Assembly (NCBI RefSeq): GCF_022565475.1
Contig: NZ_JAIUMR010000003.1
Coordinates: 62,001-126,000, forward strand
Direction of reading: 5' to 3'
Length of the DNA: 64,000 nt
Source of the DNA: Aliidiomarina sp.
GTDB lineage: Bacteria > Pseudomonadota > Gammaproteobacteria > Enterobacterales > Alteromonadaceae
The notes beneath the pieces were generated by a model. The model did no database searches, was not told the DNA's origin, and saw nothing but the letters and a program-made list of their open reading frames with translations. Positions 45,272 to 54,704 of the stretch are shown in pieces. The position numbers and the translations under genes are program-made. Each line of letters opens with the position of its first letter. Position 1 is the stretch's first letter.

Positions 45272-45949
45272 ATGACAGTCCACAAGTTTTTTCAGATTAG
45301 CATCGGCATTTTCTGCGTGTTGCTTGTCGCCGCGTGTTCTGCACCGCCGAAGCCTCGTGTCGTCAGTGAACCGGAGCCAATGGTTTACCCAGAATATGCG
45401 GAAGTGGTCTCGAATGGCTCTATTTTCCAACCACAACGCGGGTTTGCGCCACTGTTTGAAGACCGCCGCCCGCGCATGAGCGGCGACATCATTACGATAC
45501 TCCTTGAAGAGCAAGTGAGTGCATCGAAAAGCTCGCAAACGTCGGCTAGTCGTAGTAGCAACATGGCGGTGGATTTGGCCCAGTTACCGGATGTACTTGA
45601 GCGTTTAGCCGAGCTCGGTTTCAACGTTGGTTCAGAAACAAATTTCTTGGGGCAAGGTGCAGCCAGTGCGAACAATCGCTTTCAAGGCACGATTACGGTT
45701 TCAGTGTTAGAGATTTTGCCGAATGGCAATCTCCGCGTCCGTGGTGAAAAGCACATTGCCATTAATCAAGGCGCTGAATATATACGTTTTTCTGGTGTTG
45801 TGAACCCGCGCGCGATTAGCGCCCAGAATACCGTGCTGTCGACGCAAGTCGCGGATGCCCGTATCGAATATATAGGTGATGGCTATGTCCATGGTGCCCA
45901 GCGCATGGGATGGATGCAGCGTTTCTTTAACTGGGCAAGCCCGCTCTAG
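45272..45949 (+). CDS. flgH: Flagellar L-ring lipoprotein FlgH
   Basis: A 225-residue outer-membrane lipoprotein. The lipobox LLVAACSA gives a lipidated Cys near residue 22. Family blocks: GSIFQPQRGFAPLFEDRRPR, GDIITILLEEQVSASKSSQT and the C-terminal RISAQNTVLSTQVADARIEY-like region (here NPRAISAQNTVLSTQVADAR). I start at the ATG at 45272, with GAGGA 7 nt upstream; earlier in-frame starts (TTG 45254, ATG 45266) overlap that site. It is 8 bp before flgI. Confidence 0.94.
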   Translation: MTVHKFFQISIGIFCVLLVAACSAPPKPRVVSEPEPMVYPEYAEVVSNGSIFQPQRGFAPLFEDRRPRMSGDIITILLEEQVSASKSSQTSASRSSNMAVDLAQLPDVLERLAELGFNVGSETNFLGQGAASANNRFQGTITVSVLEILPNGNLRVRGEKHIAINQGAEYIRFSGVVNPRAISAQNTVLSTQVADARIEYIGDGYVHGAQRMGWMQRFFNWASPL

Positions 45950-45957
45950 GAGTCAAC

Positions 45958-47055
45958 ATGAAACGTTTATTGGTCATTTGCAGCTTATGCCTCGCCTTCG
46001 CGGCGCCCGTGCAAGCAGAAAAAATTCGTGACATTGCAGACTTCGCCGGTGTTCGTGATAACGTACTTGTCGGTTATGGTCTGGTTGTCGGTCTTGACGG
46101 TACGGGTGACCAAACCACACAAGCGCCTTTTACCGGACAAAGTTTAAGTAACATGTTGTCGCAACTCGGTGTAACCATTCCCCCAGGAACTAATATGCAG
46201 TTGCGAAATGTAGCTGCGGTCATGATTACCGCCGATTTACCGCCGTTTTCGCGCGTCGGTCAGCGACTGGATATCACCGTTTCCTCTGTGGGTAATGCAC
46301 GAAGTCTGCGCGGTGGCACCTTGTTGATGTCGCCATTACGCGGTATTGATGGCGAGATTTATGCGTTAGCTCAGGGAAACTTGTTAATTACAGGAGCGAG
46401 TGCTGAGGCTGCAGGAAGTTCGCAAGTGATTAATCATCAAGCAGCAGGGCGGATCGCTGGCGGTGCAATCGTTGAGCGGGAAGTCCCGTTAGCTATGGGG
46501 CAGAATCAAGGCGAGCTCGAGCTACAGCTAAAAACGAATGACTTCACCACTGTTGAACGTGTCGTGCAGCGTATCAATGAAGAGTTCGGTTTGTTTGTTG
46601 CGACCGCGATGGACGGTCGCTCGATTCGTCTGTACGGACCGGAAGACCCGAACGAACGCGTCAGCTTTATGGCGCGTATCGAACAAATTGAAATTGATAC
46701 ACCGGAAGGTCCTGCACGCGTTGTGCTGAACTCGCGAACCGGATCGATTGTTTTAAATGGTCAAGTTCGCTTGCGCCAAGCAGCGATTGCACATGGTAAT
46801 TTGTCGATTGCGATTCAAGCGCGGCAAGAAGTAAACCAGCCGCGCGCCTTTGGTCGTGGGCAGACCGTGGTGACCGATGTCGCAGACATCGATATCAGTG
46901 AAGACAGCGGTACCTTGTCAGTAGTTGAGGGCGTTGATCTGATGGAAGTTGTCAATGCGCTTAACGCTCTTGGTGCGACGCCGTCAGACCTGATGGCTAT
47001 CCTTGAAGCATTGAAAGCTGCAGGCTCCTTGCGCGCATCATTGGAGATCATTTAA
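45958..47055 (+). CDS. flgI: Flagellar P-ring protein FlgI
   Basis: A 365-residue periplasmic ring protein with a Sec signal peptide (RLLVICSLCLAFAAPVQA). Strongly conserved stretches are IRDIADFAGVRDNVLVGYGL, GLDGTGDQTTQAPFTGQSL, RGGTLLMSPLRGIDGEIYAL and the C-terminal LNALGATPSDLMAILEALKA. It binds peptidoglycan around the rod. The TAA stop shares an A with the flgJ ATG. Confidence 0.97.
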   Translation: MKRLLVICSLCLAFAAPVQAEKIRDIADFAGVRDNVLVGYGLVVGLDGTGDQTTQAPFTGQSLSNMLSQLGVTIPPGTNMQLRNVAAVMITADLPPFSRVGQRLDITVSSVGNARSLRGGTLLMSPLRGIDGEIYALAQGNLLITGASAEAAGSSQVINHQAAGRIAGGAIVEREVPLAMGQNQGELELQLKTNDFTTVERVVQRINEEFGLFVATAMDGRSIRLYGPEDPNERVSFMARIEQIEIDTPEGPARVVLNSRTGSIVLNGQVRLRQAAIAHGNLSIAIQARQEVNQPRAFGRGQTVVTDVADIDISEDSGTLSVVEGVDLMEVVNALNALGATPSDLMAILEALKAAGSLRASLEII

Positions 47056-47366
47056 TGGATATGAATCCGATATCAAATCAACTCGCTATGGACGTAACCC
47101 AGTTAGAGCGCGTAAAAACACTCAACCAGCAAAACCCAGATGCAGGTTTAAAACAGGCCGCTGAAGAATTTGAAGCGCTTTTTCTCCACATGATGTTGAA
47201 GTCGATGCGCGAGGCGAGCGGCCCCTCTGAACTGTTTGATAGTCACGAGCGTGACACCTTAATGTCGATGTATGATGAACAACTTTCGCGCCACATGTCC
47301 AAACAAGGCATCGGCCTTGCCGAGCAGCTCGTGCAACAGCTACAGCAACCGTCGACCAAGCGCTAA
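47055..47366 (+). CDS. flgJ: FlgJ rod-binding domain protein, without muramidase domain
   Basis: A 103-residue protein that covers only the N-terminal rod-cap domain of FlgJ: AAEEFEALFLHMMLKSMREA, then GPSELFDSHERDTLMSMYDE and LSRHMSKQGIGLAEQLVQQL. The C-terminal glucosaminidase/muramidase domain of E. coli-type FlgJ (313 residues) is absent, and the gene ends cleanly before the flgK promoter, so this is not a frameshift remnant. A separate peptidoglycan hydrolase must open the wall for the rod. An alternative start ATG lies at 47061. Confidence 0.93.
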   Translation: MDMNPISNQLAMDVTQLERVKTLNQQNPDAGLKQAAEEFEALFLHMMLKSMREASGPSELFDSHERDTLMSMYDEQLSRHMSKQGIGLAEQLVQQLQQPSTKR

Positions 47367-47384
47367 CGATTTACATTAAAAGAC

Positions 47385-47411
47385 TCAAGTTTTTTCTTGT
47401 TACGTCGATAA
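47385..47411 (+). promoter_or_regulatory. Sigma-28 (FliA) promoter for flgK-flgL
   Basis: TCAAGTTT (47385-47392), 11-nt spacer, GTCGATAA (47404-47411): 14/16 to the FliA consensus TAAAGTTT-N11-GCCGATAA. It lies 35 nt before the flgK ATG, the position where flgKL carries a late promoter in enterobacteria. Confidence 0.85.
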
Positions 47412-47446
47412 TAGAAGTTAGATTGTATTTGTGAGGCGGTGTTTGT

Positions 47447-49048
47447 ATGAGTGTTTTTAATATTGGTATTGGTGGTTTACAGGCAGCTCAAGCAGGTTTG
47501 AATGCGACCAGTAACAACATCGCGAATGTGTTTACACCCGGTTATAACCGGGAAATTGTCCAATTCGGACAAAATGAAACCGGCGGTGTGCAGGTGGCTA
47601 CGATTGAGCGCCAGTTCAATCAGTTCATTGCCGCACGACTCAATAGTGCGGAAAGCTCATTGCAGGGATTAAAAGCTTATCAGTCGCAAATCAGCCAGAT
47701 CGATAACTTATTGTCTGATCCCGATGCAGGTATCGGGCCCATGTTGCAGCGCTTTTATGCGTCGATTGGCGATCTCGCATCCAACCCGTCTGACGCCGCG
47801 GCTCGAGAAGGCGTCTTAGGCACAGCGAACAGCCTTACCGCGCAATTTCGTGCGTTCGATAGTTACTTAGCGGACATGCAAAGTGACATCAACAGTCAAA
47901 TTACCTCTGAAATCAATAAAGCAAACCAACTTACTCGCCAGATAGCCGATCTGAACCGAGACATCACAGCAATGCGCGCTGCAAGCGGGCAAGAGCCTAA
48001 TATGCTGTTAAATCAGCGTGATCATGCGGTTGCTGAACTCAGTAAAATCATGGATATTCGAGTGAATACCGCCGGCAGTGGCCAGTACAATGTTTCCTTC
48101 GGTAATGGCTTGTCTTTGGTCGCTGGTGAAACACCCATGACGTTGCAAACGCTTCGTGACTCCGGCGACCCTTCGCGATTGAGTTTGGGTTACGTGAGTC
48201 GATCGGGTAACACCATGGAGCTCGGTGAAGATGTGTTAAAACAAGGCACCTTGGGTGGCTTGATGCAGTTCCGGAAAGAGTCACTCGATCGACTTCAGGG
48301 GCAGCTGGGTCAATTAGCAACCTCAATTGCGCAAGGCTTTAATGACATTCATACTTCAGGCACCGACTTGAATGGTCAGCCTGGTCAGGCGCTATTTACG
48401 ATTGGCTCGCCGATTGTCCATTTAAATAGCAAAAATGCAGGTGACGCAACTGCAACGGTCGCTATTACCGATACCGCTCGCCTTACTTCTGCAGCGTTTG
48501 ACGTGACGTTTGCCGATGGCAATTTCACTGCCGTGCGCCGAGATAATGGCCAGCAAGTTGATGTAACGGTCAACCCGGATAATACCATTAGCTTTGCGGG
48601 ACTGACCATGGAAGTCAACGGCACACCAGAGAATGGCGACCGTTTCCGAATTTACCCCGTGCAAAATGTTGCGCGTGAGTTCGCAGTCAATATTAGTGAC
48701 AGTTCTGAGCTCGCCGCAGCGCAATCAGGTAACAGTGGTGATAATAGCAATGCGATGGCGATGCAAGCGTTGCAAAACCAAACGATCGTTGGTGGTTCAG
48801 CCACGTTCACGCAAGCGTATGCCGCGATTGTCAGTGACACAGGTACGCGTATTAGCGTATTAAATGCGAATTTAGCCGCGCAGGAAGGTCTTACCGATCA
48901 GCTGCGTATGATTCAACAGTCCGAATCAGGTGTTAATCTGGACGAAGAAGCAGCGAATCTGATGTTGTATCAGCAGTATTATCAAGCGAATGCACGTGTT
49001 ATTCAGGCCGGTATAACAATCATGGAAGAACTGCTGCAACTGCGCTAG
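47447..49048 (+). CDS. flgK: Flagellar hook-associated protein 1 FlgK
   Basis: A 533-residue hook-filament junction protein (E. coli 547). N-terminal SVFNIGIGGLQAAQAGLNAT and SNNIANVFTPGYNREIVQFG, and C-terminal GVNLDEEAANLMLYQQYYQA with VIQAGITIMEELLQLR, are the conserved ends forming the D0/D1 coiled coil; the middle is variable. FlgN is its chaperone. It has its own sigma-28 promoter and is 20 bp from flgL. Confidence 0.96.
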   Translation: MSVFNIGIGGLQAAQAGLNATSNNIANVFTPGYNREIVQFGQNETGGVQVATIERQFNQFIAARLNSAESSLQGLKAYQSQISQIDNLLSDPDAGIGPMLQRFYASIGDLASNPSDAAAREGVLGTANSLTAQFRAFDSYLADMQSDINSQITSEINKANQLTRQIADLNRDITAMRAASGQEPNMLLNQRDHAVAELSKIMDIRVNTAGSGQYNVSFGNGLSLVAGETPMTLQTLRDSGDPSRLSLGYVSRSGNTMELGEDVLKQGTLGGLMQFRKESLDRLQGQLGQLATSIAQGFNDIHTSGTDLNGQPGQALFTIGSPIVHLNSKNAGDATATVAITDTARLTSAAFDVTFADGNFTAVRRDNGQQVDVTVNPDNTISFAGLTMEVNGTPENGDRFRIYPVQNVAREFAVNISDSSELAAAQSGNSGDNSNAMAMQALQNQTIVGGSATFTQAYAAIVSDTGTRISVLNANLAAQEGLTDQLRMIQQSESGVNLDEEAANLMLYQQYYQANARVIQAGITIMEELLQLR

Positions 49049-49068
49049 TTCGATAAATAGGTGAAACG

Positions 49069-50280
49069 ATGCGGATAAGTACACAGATTATTTTCGACCA
49101 GAATGTCAAATCCATGAACCAACAGCAGGGCGCGTTCATGAAGGTGGGCAATCAGTTGGCGACCGGTCGCAGAGTCGTGAATATTTCAGATGATCCACAA
49201 GCGGCTTCCCGTGCCGTTAACGTTATGCAATCGAAAGCTACGACGCAGCAACTGCTTGATTCACGCGTGTCGGCTCGCAACAATTTGTCCCAGCAAGAAA
49301 GCGTTTTAAATGGTCTTGGCGATATGATCACGCGCGCCAAAACGCTAATGGTACAAGCCTCGAGCGATACGGTTAGCGACCTCGACAAAGGGTCAATCGC
49401 TGCTGAATTAGAGGGCATCTATGAGGCCATGATTGGCCAAGCGAATGTCACCGATGGTGTTGGGCGCTTCTTATTTGCCGGCCAAAAAGACGATTCAGCG
49501 CCTTTAATTCGGGTTGATGGTCGAGTTCAGTTTATCGATGGCATAGAGCCTCGCGAGCAATTCATTGATGACAACCGCACCATGGTCGTGCGTGATACAG
49601 CTGAACGGTTATTCGCTTCCGCCCCTGGGGTCACGACCTATCATCAGAAGGTTAACGCAGGAAATCAAGGCTCGTTAGTGATTGAGCGCTTAAATGTTTT
49701 GGATACCTCGGACCCTAACTTCGGCCAGCGCTTTAACGTCAATTTTGCGGTTGATGGAGCAGGTGCAACCACATATTCCGTAATGGTCGATGGTACAGAA
49801 GTTGCCACAGGCGCATGGAGTGAAGGGCAACCAATTGATTATGCAGGTGTTCGCCTTGAATTCTCAGGTCAACCGAGCGATGGTGATGGTTTAACTGCGG
49901 GACGGGCGAATCAAATGGACCCCAACTTATTTCGCAGTATGGAAGACGCTATTGCCGCATTGCGCGGTTCAACGGAAACGCCAGAAGGACGCGCCGCACA
50001 GCGTAATGTGTTCAGCGAAACCTTGCGCGAGCTCGACCAAATGTTAGACAACACATTAACGCGTCGAGCCTCAGTCGGCTCACGCTTGAATGAGCTAGAT
50101 ACGCTTGATTTGGTCGCCAAGAATCGCTTGCTCGCTTATGAGCAAACACTTTCAGACCTCGTTGATCTTGACTACGTAGCTGCAGCGTCGGATTACAGCA
50201 TGCGCATGGTCGGCCTTCAAGCGGCACAAAAAACGTTTGTGGATATTACCAGTATGAGTCTTTTCGATTATCTTCGTTGA
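49069..50280 (+). CDS. flgL: Flagellar hook-associated protein 3 FlgL
   Basis: A 403-residue junction protein with flagellin-like ends: MRISTQIIFDQNVKSMNQQQ and QLATGRRVVNISDDPQAASR at the N-terminus and DYVAAASDYSMRMVGLQAAQ near the C-terminus. It is larger than E. coli FlgL (317) because of an inserted central domain of about 85 residues (near 190-290). It forms the last gene of the plus-strand flg block and ends at a terminator facing fliR. Confidence 0.94.
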   Translation: MRISTQIIFDQNVKSMNQQQGAFMKVGNQLATGRRVVNISDDPQAASRAVNVMQSKATTQQLLDSRVSARNNLSQQESVLNGLGDMITRAKTLMVQASSDTVSDLDKGSIAAELEGIYEAMIGQANVTDGVGRFLFAGQKDDSAPLIRVDGRVQFIDGIEPREQFIDDNRTMVVRDTAERLFASAPGVTTYHQKVNAGNQGSLVIERLNVLDTSDPNFGQRFNVNFAVDGAGATTYSVMVDGTEVATGAWSEGQPIDYAGVRLEFSGQPSDGDGLTAGRANQMDPNLFRSMEDAIAALRGSTETPEGRAAQRNVFSETLRELDQMLDNTLTRRASVGSRLNELDTLDLVAKNRLLAYEQTLSDLVDLDYVAAASDYSMRMVGLQAAQKTFVDITSMSLFDYLR

Positions 50281-50301
50281 TCATCGGATGGACGCGTTGA
50301 C

Positions 50302-50336
50302 AACCCAGCACAGCGAAAGCGATGCTGGGTTTTTTA
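50302..50336 (+). terminator. Rho-independent terminator after flgL
   Basis: AACCCAGCA and TGCTGGGTT form a 9-bp stem around a 13-nt loop, followed by TTTTT on the plus strand. The T-tract overlaps the fliR stop codon, so the two convergent operons leave almost no space. Confidence 0.88.
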
Positions 50337-51128
50337 TTGGGGTAGTGGTGCGAGAGCGTGAATTAACTCATCAATAAAGGAAACCCCTTGGGCAAACAAG
50401 GTTTGTAAGAATCCGCCGAGGTTCGTGGTTAAGATCATTAGCAAAAATAAGCCCATGGTCAACGACAGTGGGAAACCGATAGAGAATACGGTTAGCTGCG
50501 GTGCTGAGCGGTTAAGAATACCTAAGGTGATGTTGATGATCAGCAAGGCGCCGAATACAGGAAGTGCCAACAAGATGCCGCTTAAAAACACAATACTGCC
50601 AAACCTCGCAAGCGTTTCAAATGCAGTAAGGTTGAGCCCTGCAGTGCCAATAGGTAAATTCTGGAACGAAAATGCAAGTACTTCAATCATCATTAAATGC
50701 ACGTTGAGCGCCAAATACATCAAGATCGCGAAGGTATGCAGCAGTCGCGATAAAATCATGCTGTTGGTGCCACTGTCAGGCGAGAAAAAAGTTGCAAATG
50801 CGAGACCCATTTGCAGGCCGATAAATTCACCGGCAGCCATTACCACGGCGAGCGTAATCTGCATTACCAAGCCAATAGCAACACCAATCAGCATTTGCTC
50901 GACAATAATGCCGAAGGCGGCCCAGGACCAGAGCGGAACGTCCGGCATGGGCGGCAAAATGGGGCTAATAACAATGGCAAAAATTGCTGCGAATCCGAGC
51001 TTAAGCTGATTAGGGATGCGAGAATGCCCCAGAATGGGTGCTATCGCCATAAAACCAAGAATACGTACCAGCGGCCAAAAAAAAGCGGCAATCCATTCCT
51101 GAAGCTGCGTAAAAGTTACCTCGATCAT
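50334..51128 (-). CDS. fliR: Flagellar export gate protein FliR
   Basis: A 264-residue, six-helix inner-membrane protein. Typical blocks: FFWPLVRILGFMAIAPILGH, GEFIGLQMGLAFATFFSPDS and IINITLGILNRSAPQLTVFS with IGFPLSLTMG. With FliP and FliQ it builds the helical export gate. It is the last gene of the minus-strand block; flhB, which commonly follows fliR, is not here. 9 bp separate it from fliQ. Confidence 0.95.
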   Translation of the reverse strand: MIEVTFTQLQEWIAAFFWPLVRILGFMAIAPILGHSRIPNQLKLGFAAIFAIVISPILPPMPDVPLWSWAAFGIIVEQMLIGVAIGLVMQITLAVVMAAGEFIGLQMGLAFATFFSPDSGTNSMILSRLLHTFAILMYLALNVHLMMIEVLAFSFQNLPIGTAGLNLTAFETLARFGSIVFLSGILLALPVFGALLIINITLGILNRSAPQLTVFSIGFPLSLTMGLFLLMILTTNLGGFLQTLFAQGVSFIDELIHALAPLPQ

Positions 51129-51137
51129 CGACGAGGC

Positions 51138-51407
51138 CTAGGAAACCATGAGCGGAATATTGGTAAACAGCTCGCGGGTGAAATCCATAATGAGTTGTAA
51201 CAACAGCGGGCCGATAATAACGAGTACAATGACGACGCCAAGGATTTTCGGAATGAACGAGAGGGTCATTTCGTTGATTTGTGTAGCGGCCTGAAACAAA
51301 CTGACGGTTAAACCAATAACCAAGGCGGTAAGCAGTAAGGGACCAGCGAGATAAAGTGCGACCCGCATTCCTTGATAAGCAATCGTCATGACCTGTTCTG
51401 GATTCAT
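51138..51407 (-). CDS. fliQ: Flagellar export gate protein FliQ
   Basis: An 89-residue, two-helix protein of the usual size. Conserved text: MNPEQVMTIAYQGMRVALYL, VIGLTVSLFQAATQINEMTL and SFIPKILGVVIVLVIIGPLL. Several copies assemble with FliP5-FliR1 in the export gate. It lies between fliP and fliR in the common order. Confidence 0.96.
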   Translation of the reverse strand: MNPEQVMTIAYQGMRVALYLAGPLLLTALVIGLTVSLFQAATQINEMTLSFIPKILGVVIVLVIIGPLLLQLIMDFTRELFTNIPLMVS

Positions 51408-51420
51408 CGTTCAGTCCTCG

Positions 51421-52170
51421 TCAAACGAAAAAGCTTTGTGACAGCGAACCAATTAGCAATTGCCAGCCGTCCACTAAAACGAAAAGCATCAACTTAAACG
51501 GCAATGAAATGGTTGCCGGTGGCACCATCATCATCCCGAGCGACATCAGGACACTAGCGACGACTAAGTCAATAATCAGAAAGGGAATAAAAATTGTAAA
51601 GCCGATTTGAAATGCAGTTTTTAATTCACTGGTGACAAACGACGGAATTAAAACATGCATGGGCAGCTCTTCTGGTCCAGCAACAGGGCCTATATCGGCT
51701 AAACGAACAAACAAGGCTAAGTCGTCTTGGCGCGTCTGAGCTAACATAAATTCGCGCAACGGTTCGCTGGCTAAGGTAATAAATTGTTCAAAGGTGATCG
51801 TGTCTTCGGTTAAGGGCACCCATGCAATCTCGTAGATTTGGCTGAGCACCGGCGACATAATGAAAAAGGTTAAAAACAAAGCGAGTCCGAGCAGCACTTG
51901 GTTTGGGGGTGCCGACTGGGTTCCCATGGCGGTACGTAAAAGACCAAAAACAATAATGACGCGGGTGAAACTGGTCATCATTAATAGCATGGCGGGCAAG
52001 AAGGCCATACTGCTGAGCAGTAAAAGTGTCTGTAGTGGCACTGACCATTGCTGGCTGCCATCTTCTGCGGTTTGACTGGTAATCGTAGGTAAGCTTTGGG
52101 CGAACGCGTCGAGCGGCAGTAATCCGACAATTAGCAGTGCTAGGACACCCAGTAGTAACCGAAAATACAT
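51421..52170 (-). CDS. fliP: Flagellar export gate protein FliP
   Basis: A 249-residue export-gate subunit with a cleavable N-terminal signal ([19 protein letters not shown]). Conserved blocks: [40 protein letters not shown] and [20 protein letters not shown] followed by [20 protein letters not shown]. Five copies form the main part of the gate. It begins 1 bp after the fliO stop. Confidence 0.97.
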   Translation of the reverse strand: MYFRLLLGVLALLIVGLLPLDAFAQSLPTITSQTAEDGSQQWSVPLQTLLLLSSMAFLPAMLLMMTSFTRVIIVFGLLRTAMGTQSAPPNQVLLGLALFLTFFIMSPVLSQIYEIAWVPLTEDTITFEQFITLASEPLREFMLAQTRQDDLALFVRLADIGPVAGPEELPMHVLIPSFVTSELKTAFQIGFTIFIPFLIIDLVVASVLMSLGMMMVPPATISLPFKLMLFVLVDGWQLLIGSLSQSFFV

Positions 52171-52171
52171 G

Positions 52172-52576
52172 TTATTCCTCGGGTTTGTTGCGCTGCAATG
52201 AACGTCGCAATAATTGAGAAAAACCGGGCGAAGCGGGTTGCGTGTTGGTGTTCATTTGCTCTGCATCGGCTGGAATTTCACTTTCAGTCAGTAGCGTAAT
52301 CTGTTGAGCAGTGACACCGATCGCCAAGCGTTTATCGAGCAGGTCGACAATCATAACTTTTTCTTTTGGTCCGACGTTCGCGCTCGCGACAATACGAATC
52401 GCTGAACCCGCCACGGGTAAATAACCACTACCAAACCGGCGAATAAGCCATGCACAGAGCAGAATAAAAGCAATAATAAATAGCAGCGTAAACGACACTT
52501 TTCCCAGTGTCGCTAAACCAGCAGTTAGATCGCCACTGGTCTGTGTTTGATTGATCAATGCAGAAGAAGTGCTCAT
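52172..52576 (-). CDS. fliO: Flagellar assembly protein FliO
   Basis: A 134-residue protein with one membrane helix (about 28-48, [20 protein letters not shown]) and a small C-terminal domain with the weak FliO motif [20 protein letters not shown]. The sequence family is poorly conserved; the position between fliN and fliP makes the call secure. Known role: helps FliP oligomerise. It overlaps the fliN stop by 4 nt. Confidence 0.92.
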   Translation of the reverse strand: MSTSSALINQTQTSGDLTAGLATLGKVSFTLLFIIAFILLCAWLIRRFGSGYLPVAGSAIRIVASANVGPKEKVMIVDLLDKRLAIGVTAQQITLLTESEIPADAEQMNTNTQPASPGFSQLLRRSLQRNKPEE

Positions 52577-52977
52577 CGATTCAGTTTCTGTACGCGCTCC
52601 GCAGGTGTGACAATTTCGGTAATCCGAATACCGTATTTGTCATCCAAAACAACCACTTCACCTTGTGCGATCAAGTAGCCGTTAATAAGAATATCCATAG
52701 GTTCGCCGGCCAAGCCATCGAGTTCAACCACCGAGCCCTGAGCTAAGTCTAGTAGCTGTTTAATGGTTATGCGAGTGCGGCCAAGTTCAACACTGAGGCG
52801 CACGGGAATGTCCATGATGATGTCGAGGTCATGTGCAGCGCCTGAGTTCGATGCATTGCTTTCTAACGGCTTAAAAACCGTGTCGCTGGCCTTGTCGCCA
52901 AGTCCTTCCTCTTGCGCTGCATCGTCCCAATTTTCTGGACTATCGTGTTGGTCTTCGTTCTTTGGTGTATCAGTCAT
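52573..52977 (-). CDS. fliN: Flagellar C-ring protein FliN
   Basis: A 134-residue switch component. An acidic N-terminal tail is followed by the SpoA domain: LDIIMDIPVRLSVELGRTRI, then IKQLLDLAQGSVVELDGLAG and INGYLIAQGEVVVLDDKYGI. I place the start at the ATG at 52977, overlapping the fliM stop by 8 nt, with GAGG 9 nt upstream; an upstream TTG in the same frame lies inside fliM. Confidence 0.95.
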   Translation of the reverse strand: MTDTPKNEDQHDSPENWDDAAQEEGLGDKASDTVFKPLESNASNSGAAHDLDIIMDIPVRLSVELGRTRITIKQLLDLAQGSVVELDGLAGEPMDILINGYLIAQGEVVVLDDKYGIRITEIVTPAERVQKLNR

Positions 52978-54052
52978 TTTCAAAATCCTCAGCAGGAGCG
53001 GCAAACACCGAACCTACTTCCCTTTTTCGGGTAGGTAACACATGGTTTTCTAAAACCTTTTTCACCCGCAATGCTCGGTGGTCGTTTGAAGCGCCAAAAT
53101 CGCACTCGAGAACGGGAATACCACTGACGGTTGCGGTTACGGTAGAAGGCAAATCGACTGGCAACACATCACCCACTTTGAGTCCCATGATTTGCGGTAA
53201 TCGCACGGGTATTTGGGCGAACTCGGTCACCAACTCGACTTCCGACTCTTGCAGTTCTTTACTGAAGCGTTGACGCCAAGCTAGGTCTGAAGCACTTGAA
53301 CCGTCCGCGCGCAAATTGGTTAAGCGATCGCGTAAGGGTTCGATCATGGAATAAGGCATGACGATATTGAAATTCGCTTCCAAATGACCAACTTCCAAAT
53401 GGTAAGTGGTACTGACCACCAACTCGCTTGGCGAGGTCGTGATACTTGCGAATTTGGCCTGCATTTCCGAGCGAATGTAGCTCATCTTTATTTGATAAAC
53501 GGTCCGCCACGCTTCTTGATAGGCGTCCATGGCTAAATTAAGGACCCGATTAATAATCCGCTGTTCAGTCGCGGTAAATTCACGCGTGTCGTTTCGCGTA
53601 ATAAGGCGTCCATCGCCCCCAAATAGGTTTTCGACGATCATGGACACCATGTTATGCGGGAACACAATCAAGGCAGAACCGCGTAGCGGCTTCATGGCGA
53701 CGATATTCAGATTGATTGGACTGGGAATTTCGTCGGAGAAATCTTGAAAACGTTGATAACGTACCGACTCCACCGTGATATCTGCATTTCGACGGAGCAA
53801 GTTAAATAAGTTCATGCGGAATTGACGGGCGAAGCGCTCGTTAATAATCTCTAATGTATGCAGGCGTTCACGGACCACACGGTGTTGTGAACCTGGATCA
53901 AATGGTCGTTCGTTGACATTTTTTTGCTTTACTCGAGCCGAACGCTCCTGACGCGAAGAGCTTTTAATCTCCTGCGCAGGTTGTTTAGGTCGCGATATCG
54001 AACTTAATAGCTCGTCAATATCGTGTTGTGAAAGCGGTTTGTCGCCTGCCAT
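52970..54052 (-). CDS. fliM: Flagellar motor switch protein FliM
   Basis: A 360-residue C-ring protein. Its N-terminus DKPLSQHDIDELLSSI is the CheY-P-binding peptide. The middle domain has PLRGSALIVFPHNMVSMIVE and FGGDGRLITRNDTREFTATE; the C-terminal SpoA domain ends DFGASNDHRALRVKKVL. A linker near residues 25-45 is basic and about 20 residues longer than in E. coli (334). It follows fliL by 54 bp. Confidence 0.96.
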   Translation of the reverse strand: MAGDKPLSQHDIDELLSSISRPKQPAQEIKSSSRQERSARVKQKNVNERPFDPGSQHRVVRERLHTLEIINERFARQFRMNLFNLLRRNADITVESVRYQRFQDFSDEIPSPINLNIVAMKPLRGSALIVFPHNMVSMIVENLFGGDGRLITRNDTREFTATEQRIINRVLNLAMDAYQEAWRTVYQIKMSYIRSEMQAKFASITTSPSELVVSTTYHLEVGHLEANFNIVMPYSMIEPLRDRLTNLRADGSSASDLAWRQRFSKELQESEVELVTEFAQIPVRLPQIMGLKVGDVLPVDLPSTVTATVSGIPVLECDFGASNDHRALRVKKVLENHVLPTRKREVGSVFAAPAEDFEND

Positions 54053-54106
54053 ACATACTCCGTGAAACGGCTTCGCGCCGGTCCTCTCTAGTGACTGCCT
54101 AACTTT

Positions 54107-54607
54107 CTATTGCACAATGAATTCAGTAAAGAGTACATCATGAATAAGGATCTCTTGACCATTACCATAAGGCTCACTGAGACGCTGCTTGACCAAATTA
54201 GCAAGATCAACTTTACCTTCGTGGTTACTGATATACTCGGCATTCATTCCTGATAACAGTAAAAGTAAACGGCTACGCACTTGTGCCATGTTGGCCATTA
54301 TTGTGTCTTTACTAATCCCATCTTGTACTTCAAGAGAAATAGCGGTGTATAAAATTCGTGGCCCAAACTGATCACTGCGTAAATTGACTGACAGCGGCTC
54401 TAGTTTAACTAAAACCGGTGTATGCGCCTGTTCGGTAGGACCTAGTTGGCCTTGAATAGCGGCTAAAGTCGTGGTCCGGGTCTCCATTAATAACCAAGTA
54501 TTCAAACCGACGACGGCGATGAGTAACACCACCAAGCCGGTGAGAATCAGAACCAACGGGCTTTGTTTGTTACCGCTTTCTTTCTTTTGTGGTTGTGCTT
54601 TTGCCAT
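54107..54607 (-). CDS. fliL: Flagellar basal-body-associated protein FliL
   Basis: A 166-residue membrane protein with a short cytosolic N-terminus, one helix (about 18-40, LVLILTGLVVLLIAVVGLNT) and a periplasmic stomatin-like domain (VKLEPLSVNLRSDQFGPRIL, then QVRSRLLLLLSGMNAEYI). Known role: forms a ring around stators and supports motor torque. A 97-bp gap separates it from fliK, so a separate promoter is possible; I see no clear one. Confidence 0.92.
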   Translation of the reverse strand: MAKAQPQKKESGNKQSPLVLILTGLVVLLIAVVGLNTWLLMETRTTTLAAIQGQLGPTEQAHTPVLVKLEPLSVNLRSDQFGPRILYTAISLEVQDGISKDTIMANMAQVRSRLLLLLSGMNAEYISNHEGKVDLANLVKQRLSEPYGNGQEILIHDVLFTEFIVQ

Positions 54608-54704
54608 GCAACTATCCTTGCTTGTAATTCATTCTATTATGCGAGCTCGCGCTCAATCCAAAGGCTCAAATAAAGGAACTTCTAACCCTTATTTTCTCTT
54701 TGAA

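Noticed and set aside
47055-47446. FlgJ truncated by a frameshift
   Set aside because: After the flgJ stop only 80 bp remain before flgK, holding a sigma-28 promoter; there is no room for a lost muramidase domain.
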